DNA from: Trebouxia sp. TZW2008
Lineage: Eukaryota; Chlorophyta; Trebouxiophyceae; Trebouxiales; Trebouxiaceae
Direction: 5' to 3'
NCBI GenBank assembly: GCA_002118135.1
Contig: BDIU01000136.1
Span: 186,001-250,000, forward strand
Length of the DNA: 64,000 bases
The position numbers were made by a program, and so were the translations under genes. Below the pieces are notes generated by a model. The model saw only the letters and a program-made list of their open reading frames with translations, was not told where the DNA came from and did no database searches. Shown piece by piece: positions 15,440 to 27,600 of the stretch (positions are counted from its first letter, which is position 1; each line of letters opens with the position of its first letter).

Positions 15440-16263
15440 TAAGGTTTCGCTAGGTGAATAGTCAGACAGGACAGTTGATCAGGCTGGTAATGCCATCAGT
15501 GCAAATTTCTGCATTTTTGAGACCGTGCTGTCGGCGCATGATCACTTGTCCGATACTATGCGCATTGCAAGATGTTGCAACTTGAGCTCCCGATACAGGG
15601 CGGAAGCGCATGTCCAACACAGCGTCTGAACGGACTTTGTAAGACGAATCGGCGACTTTTGGCTGAGATGACATTACAGTTGCAAATGCATAGAGCGAAA
15701 GCGTTGAATTCACCGGACACCTTCCTCCTCGATATTGCTGCACAGAAGCATAACAGGACGATTAGATGCATCATGTTGTTGTGCGTCTAGATGTGCGCTG
15801 CAAAGTCTTTCAAAGGTTTGACTAACTTAGCTTAAAGCTTAAGACCGTGGCATATGGTGCTTAAGTGACGCTGAATGTGCTGAAGCCAAGCTCGATGTTG
15901 TACGTGCGTGCAACTTGATGGCAACAGCATTGAGCCTCAAAACGCTTTGTGCCAGAACAAAGCTGAGCGTAAACACTACTGCAGACATCAGTGGTACCCA
16001 GGATTTCAACAAGCATGTACAAGCACACTCAGTGCGGACTTCACACAGCGTCACTCATACTGGATTTGCTCTTCTCTCACATCAGCTCTCTATTTTGAGC
16101 TGTTGATTTCACTCAACCAGCACTGGCTGAACAGTTCGTAGCATAACTCTGAAGCAGATGTGCCACACATACTGCAAGGAGACCTGGTGTGGCACACAGA
16201 AATCAGCACGCGTAAAGCGTAAGCCCGCCAACTGACAAATTGTGAGACGCTGAGTAGGTTGTG
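15440..16263. other. Intergenic region between ERGIC gene and DapB
   Basis: Upstream region of the ERGIC gene and 3' flank of DapB, both on the minus strand. A minus-strand open frame at 15462-15743 might be 5' UTR or an extra exon, but I see no domain in it. Confidence 0.4.
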
Positions 16264-17687
16264 TTATCGCATGGCACCTGCTTTCAGCACGTCAATCATG
16301 TTGAATATCTTTTTCTCTGTCTTGTCCTGAATCTGTTTGGCAAGAAATAGGGCTGCATCTACTGTCCCCTCAGCATAGATTTGTCTGCCAACAACATTGT
16401 GCTGGAACTGGAAGGTGACTGACCCATCAGGAGAAGTCAACGCATATGTGTGAAAGGCATGGCCGTCAAGTGCATTTTCAGGTACATGCATTTGATCCAG
16501 CTGTGCTCCTTTCTCCCTTATCTTCTTGATTTGTGACTGCAACAAACACCAGAGTGAGTAGAAGTCTTGTGAGTGACGCCGCCGCAATCCAAAAGTTGGA
16601 CACGTTATCACGTGGAGTCTTCATACAAATGCACGCCAAACACATGTGGTCTGGCTGTTACCTCTTGGTAGTCTAAACCGAGCCTCTGTAGTGATGACAC
16701 AACAGCTTTTGCAGTGCCTGAGGTGTCAGCTTTGGCACGCTGGTGTGATTCTGTGACTGCTAGACTGTAGCCTGAAAAAGCACCAGGAAACTCTGTTGCC
16801 ATCATTTCCATCATTGCCTGAAATGCCACAACCTGCAGGCATGCGCATGATTGGGCAATGCTAGATGAGATAAAGCTATGGATGCTTCTGAATTTGCGCT
16901 TCAGCATGTTCTGGGTACCATGCAAATCAAATGATGCAGAGATTGCATTGTTATCAATCGCAGGCTTGCAAATCAGCTAGCAATGACATCATGCCAACTT
17001 GCTCGAAGCCTGTGCTGTCCTTTGTGAGTACTGACATGTATGTCAAAGGATCGATTTGTCAGAGCATGGTCGGGCCTCGCCTGCTTTCCCATCTGAGGCG
17101 CAATGACAGCATAGATTCCTGCATTCTCTGTGTCTTGCATCAGCTTATGCCGATCACCACCAGTTGTCCCCATCACGAATGGGACTTTGTTATGGCAATA
17201 GAATTCAGCATTGCCTACGTACAAGCAAAACTGCTTGAGTCCTTGTGATGATGTCAAATTGAGCATGAGTGGGCTGTCTTCGCATACCATTGACAGCTGT
17301 TGGCAAAGTAAAATCTATTATGACCATGCCAGGATATTCTTGCTTGGCTTGTTCCATAGCTTGCTGTCTCTGTTGTGGAGCAACCAGCTCAACAGGTATG
17401 CCCTCGACCCCAACATTGCCTACTGCTACTGCTTCGCTGCTGCCCGTGAAACTGTATGGAACAAGTGAAAGTCCAGCTCTGACCACAGCTTCTGCAGTGG
17501 CGTGACCCATCTTGCCTGTGCAAGCGTTGACCATGATATGCTGAGTGTCGCTGGCCATCGATGTCGTTGCTTGCCGTCTATGCCGTGTTGTGTGCCGCAA
17601 AGCCTTCCTTTGGTGAAACGCATTCGGTATCAAGGCTGATCTCGAACACAATTGATGCTCATGCAAGGGCATGCCACAACATCGCAT
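16264..17687 (-). CDS. dapB: 4-hydroxy-tetrahydrodipicolinate reductase (DapB), plastid-targeted
   Basis: Four exons (17288-17687, 17081-17214, 16662-16832, 16264-16536) give a 325-residue protein in continuous frame. It starts with a basic, Ser/Arg/His-rich leader of about 50 residues typical of an organelle transit peptide. The NAD(P)H-binding site is VNACTGKMGHA; further family blocks are FVMGTTGGDR, AVIAPQMGKQ, the catalytic-side ESHQRAKADTSGTAK and FQFQHNVVGR. The enzyme makes tetrahydrodipicolinate in plastid lysine synthesis. The long frame reaching 17741 begins at TTG after an in-frame stop, so I use the ATG at 17687. Intron 2 has a GC donor (AAGCAG|gcgagg), required by the conserved junction MGKQ-VVAFQ. 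The gene is head to head with the 4E-T-like gene. Confidence 0.93.
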
Positions 17688-17997
17688 GGCAGCCACTGGG
17701 TCAGCAGCTGCAGTGAGGCCCCTTCCAATGCACCTTTGCAATGCTCAAACAGTTACATACAGCTGTGGATGGAACAGCAGGACAGACAGGTCAGGCATCA
17801 GCTCGGGGGCAGCTTGCTTGCAGCAGCTGCAGCTATGACGAATTCTGCGAAAACCCACAGGAAACCCCAATTTCGCTGCAGCTGAGGACAAGAGTCCTCA
17901 CCGAGCTGAGACCGCGATCATTGAATCCTGCACCTGCAGAGTCATGCTGTGCTAGCTAGCGGATTTCCAGCTCCTTTCGACTGTATTTTCCCGCTGC
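17688..17997. promoter_or_regulatory. Shared 5' region of DapB and the 4E-T-like gene
   Basis: 310 bp separates two divergent start codons, so both promoters and 5' UTRs must lie here or overlap the genes. No TATA-like element is convincing. Confidence 0.5.
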
Positions 17998-20900
17998 ATG
18001 GAAGCGGTCAAACGATCTTTAGTTGAGGCATCACCACCGGCAGGTGACGCAGCGCCGCGATCCCAGGATGACAACAGCCCCGATGGTGCCACCACAACAG
18101 CGGCAGACACAGCTGCCGATGCGGCTCAGGCTTCACATGCTGCGTGAGTATCGTTGACCACCATATAGCATATGGCAGCAATAAGTGATCAGGGCTGACT
18201 GTTTACATCAACACGCGGTGTATGCAGTACATCCACCGTCCATGAGGAAGAGGATAGTCCCCCTGTCGATGCCATTTCAAAGGCAGCGCACAGGCGATAC
18301 TCCAGGCAAGCACAGTAGCAAGTGGACTGAACAAGCAAGCTATCCATACAGCGCGCACTGCTGCCATGCTCTTGTCAACTCATATCAACTTTGCAAGTTT
18401 TCAGGGACTCATTGCTAGCGTTCAGACGTGCTCCACAATGCCAGAGGCCTCCAGATGATTGGGATTTGAACCATATGAGGTGTGTACAGTACTCTGCTCA
18501 TGCTGTTCTCAAACTCAACAGGCAGCTCTTTGTTTTTATACTTAGTAACCAGGATGACATTACCACAAGCCTGCATCTCAATTGAGCTTTCTTCACTGTG
18601 CAGTGAGCTTCTGTACCCAGCACCGCCAGGACAAGCACCTGAGCAAGCAGCAAATGACTTGCAACATCAGGACAATCGTCGAGGGATGCATTGGGCTCAT
18701 GGTCCACAGATGCAAGGCAAGGACAGCTTTGCAGTTGCAGCCACAACGACTTGGCAAGCAAGCGCTCCTCTGGTTCATTGTGTCATACATTTCACAGCAT
18801 ATCTTGCTTTGCAGGCCCAAGGAATGAGGGACCAATCAGAAGCAGACTTGTTGAAAATGGTGGTCTGACAGATGGTCCTCTGGCTCATCAGCTTCCTAGC
18901 AGACAAGGCAGTGGTCCTGGTCCCAGGGCATGGAACCATCAGAAAGATGATGCAGAGCAGGACACTCTACCAGGGCCACCTGGCTATTCCAGAGGGCGGG
19001 GAATGGTAAGCTCACTGCTTTTCAGCCTCCAAACACATAACACTTGCTGACTGCCTGATTATCAGTGCCGTTTCCAGCTGCAGAAGTTGATTGTTGACTG
19101 CTTTCAACACTATTTGCTTACTTGTTGAGAATTGTAGCTGTCAAGGAAAGCTGACATGAGATGAGTCTCATCTACTTACATCCGCACATTGTCCCAAGCA
19201 TCATTTCTGTCAAGTCAAGATATGCACTACACTGTGTGTACTATACCGCGCTGGAGTTTACATTGTAAGTCATTTTGTCACAGGCAAGACAGGAATCAGG
19301 ACAGCCAGAACGCTGGAATAGCGGTCAGGCACCTGGCGGGGACAGCTGGCGAGGGCTTGCAGGTCAAGGGGGCAGGGGTCAAGGGCCTGACCCCAGGGAG
19401 CGGCAGTGGGGCACTCGCCCCCAGCAGCCATTGCCCCCTGCAAGGCCTGTTGAGGTGCCAAGAGCTGCCAGTCAACCTTTGGACAGGTATTAGCCCATCC
19501 AAACTTACTTCAATTGCTACAGTGCTTTTCACACTTATTGGGTTCGACATTGGACATTCCTTGCCCAAGATATACAAAGCACACTTGCCTTGTGAGATAG
19601 ACGAGCAGCTCTGTTGCATCTTCATATTGTCCAGACTTACCAGAGACTTTGTGAATGCAGTGCAAAGGAGCAGGGCAAGCTCAATTTAACAAAGCTGTTC
19701 AGACTGCATCAACTGGCTTCCGTTATTGCAGTCATGCATGCTTGTCACGTTGAGATGTTGAGGCATGCCTGCATAGCTTGCAACTTGTCTTCGCGCATGC
19801 AGGGACATACATCAAGGGGCTCGCTCCTTCGAGAAGGATTGGCGAGCTGGCAAAGGCAAAGGCCCACCTCCTAGTCCCTCATCCAGGGAGTGGTCTGATG
19901 GCTATCACCATCAGCACACTGACGGCCATATGCAGAGTGCTGGCTCAGGCAATCAGCCTGAGCGTCTCAAGCATGACAGACAGAAACATGGAGGCAGGGC
20001 CAATCCAGAGTGGATGGGGGAAGACAGTGATGCTGTGACAGGAGATACTGCTGGGGTGTCTGCTGGGGCGTCTGCTGGGGCACGCAGAGCTCAGCAGTTT
20101 GAGGCTGAGCGTCAGCGCATGAAAGAAGAATGGAAGAAGCAGCAGGCACAGCTCAAGGGAGCGGCTGCTCAGCCGGTATGCTTGGGCATTCATACATATT
20201 TTCAGGGAATCACCATGCGTGATACTTAAGATGCAATATGTAATAGGCAACACGCAGTGTCTGGAAGTATGATTCAATGACATGCAGTGCAAATTGTCAA
20301 ATGCGCAATATGCTGGGGCCAATACGTAGTACCCAATACGCAAGTATTTTACAGTATCAATCACTGAATTGAAGAGTATGGTGATTCACTGCATACGTGA
20401 CTCTGCACAAGCAGACTTCATATTTGGCTTGAAACCTGACTCTACTTAGCCATACAGGCATCTGTAGGCAGGTATCTGGCTGATTAACTTCCTGCAGTGA
20501 ACTCTGGATGGAGCAGCAACCTTCTCAAAATTGTGTCTTGTTATACAGGTGTCCATGTCTGAATTCATGACTGATGATGACTTAGAGGCACTCAAGGAAG
20601 AGACCAATGCTGATGAAGCTCATGACAGTCAGGCAATACCTTCAGCCAATGGCGTCCCACAGCAACATATCGGCATTACAGGACAACAGTCTGGTGACGG
20701 TTCACTGTTGAGCAAGTTCTTTGGTCAAGCAGCACCAGGTACAGCTGTTGTGCTGCATTTGTCCTGACCAGGACACCTCAGCAATGTGTGGTCAGCACCT
20801 GGTTTCAACAAGCGAAGTGCACTTTGCATATCAAAAGCAAGCCTTGGTTTTGATCAAGCGCGCCTTACCTCAAATGACTTTACATGAAGTTCTGAGCGTG

Positions 20901-23837
20901 TCAACTCAGCATTCAAACCCGTGAGATGGCGTCAGAGTCATCTGAATGCAAGCAGGTAGACATTCCAATGCTGACTGCGCAGGCAATGCTGCTGCGCCAA
21001 AGGCGGACAACGCCTTTGACTTCAAAAGTTTGGCACAGGCAGCAGGCCAGACTGGGCCTGCCATGCCACCCATGCCAAAAGGCGTCACAACTCTCCAAGA
21101 CCTTGAGCGCTATGCCAGGCTCTCTGGTCAAGGCCCACCCCCAGGCTTCACCAATGTCATTCCTGCAGCATCTGCCCACGCTCACGCTGATCTGAGCAGA
21201 AATCACCTCCCCTTTGGACAAGCCACAGCGTCTAGTGCTGCTGACGCAGCCACATTTGCATCAGCACAGCCTGTTGCCTTGTCCAGTACAGGTCCTGATA
21301 TGCCAGACCCTGCACCAGACTCTGGCAAAGCCCTGCTGGGTCTTCTCAGCAACGCTACAGCTGCTGCACAGCCTGCAGAGCAGACAGCGGAACAGTCCAG
21401 ACCCACTGCTGTAACCCCGCCACCAGGCTTTCACCCAATCAACAGAGCTCAGGTGCCCAAATGCCGCATCACCCCTCCCACAAGTGTTGCCCAGGCTGCT
21501 GTCAGCACAAGCCAAACAGCTGCAGTTGCTCAGCCTCCACCGCCTATCAGCTGGGACACTACTCAGTTGCAGGGCATTTGGGGCACGCCAGCCCTCTCCA
21601 CTGGCGGAGCTCAGCCTCTGTGGGGTGCACCGTTGTCCCTTACTCCCCATGCTAGCTCCTCAAGTGCTCTGCAAACGCCTTTTGCCCTTGAGCAACCCAC
21701 ATCAAGGCCAGCTGATCAGCCACACGACTTGCAGTCCCCCTTGATGCAAGCAGGCAGGGCAGCACTTGGTGGGCAGTCTGAGCAGCCTCACACTGCAAAG
21801 TCTGGTGATGTCAATTCAGCAGGGTTGTTGAGTCTTGATAGGAGAGCAAGCTCTGCAGCTGCACAGGCTGAGCCCACTGCTCAGCAGGAACAAATGGCTG
21901 GTCAAGCCTCAAACCCTTTGTTGGCGTTACTAGGACAACACCGCTCTCCTACTGTAGAAGGTAAAGCTGCGCATATCAAGACGGCACGCATCAGCTCTTT
22001 TGTGCTGCAGCGAACTTCAAGCTTGCAAGTTGTGTTGCAAGTTAAGCGTATTGTTACCTTTGCATGCTGCAGTCGAGACAGGTTATGCTGCTGTTGATGA
22101 ATGTACTTGCCTGCAAGTGTTCCATTTGTGTGTCACATGCACTACCTAATATACAACAAGCTGTTGTGTCTGCATCAGACACTGATGTTGTCAGTATCTA
22201 GCTTTGCTCACACTGACAAAACTTTGCGTTGCCATTTGAGCATATCTCATTGTATGTAGTTCATTACCAGATCGACATGCTTGCAACTTGACTGATGTAA
22301 GATACATGCCTTGCCCATTCCTCACCTGCAGCATCATGCTTGCAGGGTCCAGAGCTTCTCACGATCCCCAGCTACAGGCCTTTCTGCAAGCTCAATCTGG
22401 TCATTACTCATGGCATCCCCAACAGGCTGCCCACAAGCCTCAAATCTACTCGCAGCAGTAAGATGTCATACTAACATGTTTCTAGTTCTGCATTCCCCTG
22501 CTTCATTGTACCTGCTCAACCAAAGCCGTCCCCAGTGGCATGTGATTGCTGAAGTGATTGTGCACAGGCAACTCTCTCTCCAAGTTTATCACATGTGCTG
22601 TGTGTGATGCACAGTATGTCGTCAAATTGTTATCAAACAAGCGCTACCAGCTTGTCAGATCTACCATGCTAAGCTGGACTTGTGCCCTTCTGCAGGGTCC
22701 AGCAGCAGCATCAGCAACAGCAGCAGCAGCAGATCCACCAGCCAGCAGTGCATCACAGCAACGAGGCCCTTTCTCATGAGCTGCTGCAGCGCCTGCAGCT
22801 TGGGCAGAGCAGGCTGCAGCAAGCGCCAGCACAGGCAAACCCCCTGCAACTTCCACATGCTGGCCTCAGTGCTTATCAGCATGCAGCTCCTGCTTATATG
22901 CAGCAGGCCAGACCAAATGCACCCTATGGCTTGCAGGTAGGCTTGATCTGTACTGGCATGCAAAATATTCAGCCGACCTGTTGCAAACATGACTTGTCAG
23001 CACCTAAGACATCAGCATATTCATCACCATGTAACACCTTTGCTTGTGAGACGTCATTCAAGGCATCAGCCTGTCAGACCCCAGCATTTCAGACACTCCT
23101 GTCACCCTCACTTCAGCTGCTGTGCAAAATGTGTCAGTCGGTCTGTTTTACCTTCTGGCCTTGATCCAGACTGCTCGCCAAGCAGTGCATTGCAGTGCCA
23201 CCGTGTGTACTGTATTGTGCAAGTTGATTGCAGGCTGGTTTACAGTATGGTCAGCAGCATCAGGTGCCACCCTATCTTGGCAATCCCCTTCAAAGACAAG
23301 CATATGGCCAACTGCCTGCTCAGGCATTGAGCAACCAGTATCTGCAGCAACATCAGCATCCTGGCCAAACCTATGCCCACCCACTAGCTGGCATGCAAAG
23401 CAATGCACACCTTGCACAGCTGGATGCTCAGCGCTATGCCCAATATCCTGCTGCTGGCGGGCAAGCTTACACTAACAACGATCTTAGTCAGCTGCTGCTT
23501 CAGCGCCTTCAGCAGCAGCAGCAACAGCAGCAGCAGCAACAGGCATTTACTCAGTCAGCTCAGAGAGGTACTGGCCTAGATAGGTTTTTCAACCCAGCAG
23601 CGTTTAGTAGTGTTCAGAATCCGCGTGTACCAACAGCACAGGTAAGGCAATGTCTACCATACCCTTATGCAGTGCCCTGTGCAGAGTGCTGTGTCTTACA
23701 AGCATGCTGTGTGTTGTTGTTGCTCGCTGTTGAATCACCACATGTTTTGTGCTTTGAATCTGCGTGACATCAAGTGTGTTGCGCTGACTTTGCAGGCAAG
23801 TGTTTCAGAACTCGAAGCAATGATGGCTCGGCAGTAG
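17998..23837 (+). CDS. 4E-T-like eIF4E-binding, Q-rich protein
   Basis: Thirteen exons keep one frame (17998-18143, 18228-18305, 18405-18479, 18604-18716, 18815-19005, 19284-19486, 19803-20175, 20549-20738, 20956-21960, 22346-22457, 22696-22936, 23234-23641, 23796-23837), giving about 1058 residues. Joining exons 2 and 3 yields YSRDSLL, an exact fit to the eIF4E-binding consensus Y-x4-L-hydrophobic, followed by RPPDDWD. Exon 7 has ARSFEKDWR and NPEWM, echoing the RTFEKDHR and EPEWF blocks of animal eIF4E transporter; exon 8 ends SLLSKFFGQ. Exons 9-12 are low complexity, Pro/Ala then Gln-rich, with a run of about ten Gln near 23510-23540. 4E-T represses translation and assembles P-bodies, so a cytoplasmic RNP role is inferred. 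Intron 2 uses a GC donor (TCCAG|gcaagc); exon 4 may end at a GC donor or at a GT 15 nt earlier. The family call rests on short motifs. Confidence 0.7.
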
Positions 23838-24602
23838 GTGATTGCACCTTTTGCATGCTGACTTGTGTTTGCCATGTATTCATCTGCAAAGGTGCTTACT
23901 ATTTCCTTGTGATGTTTCTGAAGCTAGGTTGTGATTTGAATGCAATTAGTCAAAAGCTCTGGCAGCGCTGCAGTTGCTGCGAGAGTGACTCTATAATACG
24001 TTTCTGCTTCAGTTTGCACACAATGCTGACAGTCCGTTTTGTCCAATCATGCCTGTGCTCCTCTTGCGCAACTTGCTTTCATTGCATGACATGGTGTAGC
24101 GTGTGACATGTACTCTGATTACAGCTTGACCTCAAGGTATCCCAGCAACTTGCAAATGCTGCACCGTACTGGTCATCATTTAATGTATTACAAGATTCAA
24201 GCCATCAGATGATCTGAACATCGGAAATGGCCCACTTACAGCAGCTGTTACATGTCAACATGCATGCCTGACACAGAACGTTAAAAGGACTCTGATGCTC
24301 CAAGTTCAGAAAGATCAAAAGCAGATAATCTGATGCATCGATGTCATTAGCATGCATGAATTTGAAGAAAGGACCACATGTTGCAAACATTTCAATTGCA
24401 TCAATGCCCGTTCTGTCAGTGTTGATGTCAACAGTCACCACTTCACGCATTCAAGATACTTGCAACGATGCTAAGAAGCGCCTGAGGACACGAAGCTGTT
24501 CTGACAACGCAAGCAGCAACCTCAGTAGGCACAACCAGACTTCAGGCTCAGTAAGCACATGGGGCACACGTGCTTAAGTAGCACAGCCAAAAACAGCCGA
24601 GG
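23838..24602. other. Intergenic region, 4E-T-like to Kelch-RING gene
   Basis: About 765 bp between co-directional genes: the 3' UTR of one and the promoter of the next. I see no further gene or repeat. Confidence 0.4.
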
Positions 24603-27600
24603 ATGATAGCCGCGGCACCTGCGACAGGTTGCTCTGCGTTGCTGGATCACAGGCGTCTCAACAAACATGCTGTTTTGCAAGTTGCTTCGTCACGTCTATG
24701 TCATGCTATAAGCGGCACCGGTACTGTTTTAACATTACGGCTGCTGCAAAGTGCTGCAATGCACCGTGAGGGCCGCTTTGTCGGTGGCATTAGTGTTCCC
24801 AATTGCGTGCTCGTCGACTTCTACGAGACGAAAGGCATTGCACCTGCTGCAAGATGGGGTCACACAGCCACCGCGGTCAGTGACAAGCTGTACGTTTTCG
24901 GTGGAGAGGGCGACCAGGTTTTCGGAGATTTACACATGTTCGATCCAGGTACAGAGCTTGGTTTTATCTTGCTGGCAGGCCGCGCATTATGTTCAAGCTG
25001 CACTCCACATATGCTGTTCGTATGCAGGGAAGTGTCAATGGCACACGCTCAAGATTTCGACCATGAACGGGCCGCCCCAAGTGCATGGGCATGCAGCTTG
25101 CAGCGTAGGCACTCAGATGTATGTGTACGGTGGCAAGCACGGACGCAAAACGCTGCATGGCTTGCACAGATTTTGCACTGGTAAGTTTAACCCTTTGCAG
25201 CTGACAGTGCAAGTTAGATATGATCTCTCCACTGGCACAAACAAAGTCACCGCTTTCTAGACTGCATGTATCTCCAGTGAATCTCACATACATAAGTACT
25301 GCAACATGACAATCAAAAGGCGAAAGGGCAGCTGGCGGGTCTCCGATCTTGTGTGAACCTGCAGTATTGGGGCATGGCTCCAAAGCGTTTTGCTAGCCCC
25401 ATTTTCGGGGACTTCCCGCATCGGACTGATCGCTTAGCCGCTCGTTGACTAGGCCGTTGTTCGTGCACATGCCAGGTTCGTCCGGTGTCTCGGTTGTTTG
25501 CCTACTGAGAATGGACATGTCCCCTGTAACCACAAAAAAAAAACAAAAAAAAAAGTATTGGGGCATGGGTCGCCCCATGGCAATGATGCAGTGTGTACTG
25601 CAGAATCTATGAGCTGGCAGTCATGTCCCGAGGGCAACATTAAAGCTCCAGCCCTGACAGCGCATACTCTGACAGCAGTCGGGCAGCATGGTATCTTGTG
25701 CTTTGGTGGTCAGGGCAAGAAGATCTACAATGCTGTTCACAAGCTGGACCCTGCTACATGCATGTGGACGCAATTCAAAACCATTGGGGTAAGAACATCA
25801 GTGCCTTGTGCAACATCAAATGCAAGTGCATGCCTGAGGTGGTACTCTTGCATCGTCATGCTGTGCATCACGGCCGTTGTTGCAGCCTGCCGTATTGTGC
25901 CTGTCTGCTGATGCTGTGTTCACAGCCTTGCCGTGTCAGCTTTCACTATATCATAACTTGTTGCAGCATGCCATGCTGTGCCTAACTGCCTGTGCAAGCT
26001 TGCTTCATTGCCCTGCGCTGTCAGCTTTTTATGCAGTGTCAAATGTTGCAGCATGCCATGATGTAACAATCTGCCTGTAGCAACTTTTGCTACAGCCCTG
26101 CATTCTCATCCTTCGCTACAGCATCAATCTGATGAACAGTCCATCACCCATTGCAAGCCGAAAGCTATTCATGTGATGCTTGCAGACGCCTCCCTCGCCA
26201 CGGTATGGTCACACAGCAGTCTGGGACACCTCAGACTCACTGGTGGTCTTTGGCGGCCTGAACAGCAACACACAGTGCCTAGCAGACGTACACATCCTGT
26301 CCCTCAGCACAGGCTACTGGTCTAGTCCACAGTGTACTGGTGACTTGCCACGTCCAAGAGCCAACCATGCAGCTGTTATGTGGGGATCCAGTCTGATGCT
26401 TGTCTTTGGAGGCTGTGATCCAAAGGCTGCTGGACGTTTCATGAATGACATCTTTGTGCTGGACCTCTTGAGCTTCACTTGGCACAACGTACATGTTGTG
26501 GGCACCCCTCCTGCGCCGCGCTACTGGCACACGCTGACCATGCTGCAAGGCAAGGCTGCTGTGTTTGGCGGCAGCAATGCTGTCCGGTCCTTTGACCGGC
26601 TATTCAGCATTAGTGATGACTGGGCAAGGTGAGTCTGAACTCATCCTTGCATAGATTTAATTGATTTCGGAAGCATGTTTGGCCTTTCCTGTACTGTCAA
26701 CTGTATAAACTCCCCCTGTTTTTCCAATCTTGCCTGCTTGGTACTCAAAGTACTGCATCACTACATGCAGCCCTTGCCCCAGTGCTATACATTCTCTTGC
26801 TGCTGACTTGCTACACTGCTCTCCGCCAAACTGCTTCATCAACAGCATGAATCCCAGCGTTGTTCCTGCAGGGAGCTGGAGGATGTGGCTGCTGAGATGG
26901 GTCAGATGGGTGCTGGCAGCAATGGCAGGACTCAAGTCCCCTCAACTCATCACATGCAGCGCCAACTGGACGGCATGCTGCAGCAGCAGTCTGTGGCAGA
27001 AGCGCTCTTGGCAGAGCAGCGGCGCCACCACCACACTCAGAACCTGCTTGACACAGAGCGCAAAACCCTTCATGTTGCAACCTCAGAGGTACAAATTTGC
27101 ATCTTTTGTGCCTGTCTGTTGCAGTTATGAGGAGTTGACATGACTCAGGCTGTGATCTTAACACCTATTTGATGTGTATGCTGCACAGCATTGCGTTCAT
27201 TCATTTCATTCATTTCACACGCATTCTAGGCAGGCTCAGCAGGCCCAACTAGGTACGTACAGGTGCAATCAACTGTCTCCAAGCTTTTAGGGTTGCGTTG
27301 GACGCATTGTATGTATCCTGCTGGCAGAGCAACACCACACCTTGTAGTGATGGGGCGGGAGAGCAAAATACCTTCAAGCTGCAATTTCAGACGTGTGTAC
27401 TGCATATTTTGTGCATACCTATTGCAGGGAAAAGGGCCCACCTGGTAGTGCTTTGTGCATGCACTCTATTCTATGCACTTCAATCAGCAGCTTGCCTCTG
27501 TTGTGTTTGCCAGGCAATCTTGGATTAGTGTAGTGGGATACACTTCGACTTGCTTCGTTTCCGAAGATTTAGTGATGCCATGTTTATGATGCTATGCAGG

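Noticed and set aside
17687..17741. Longer N-terminus for DapB starting at 17741
   Set aside because: The codon there is TTG and an in-frame stop lies just upstream, so the ATG at 17687 is used.
24603..24758. Treating the first 52 residues of the Kelch-RING frame as certain
   Set aside because: No domain or conservation; the internal ATG at 24759 is an equally good start. Kept only as the longest option.
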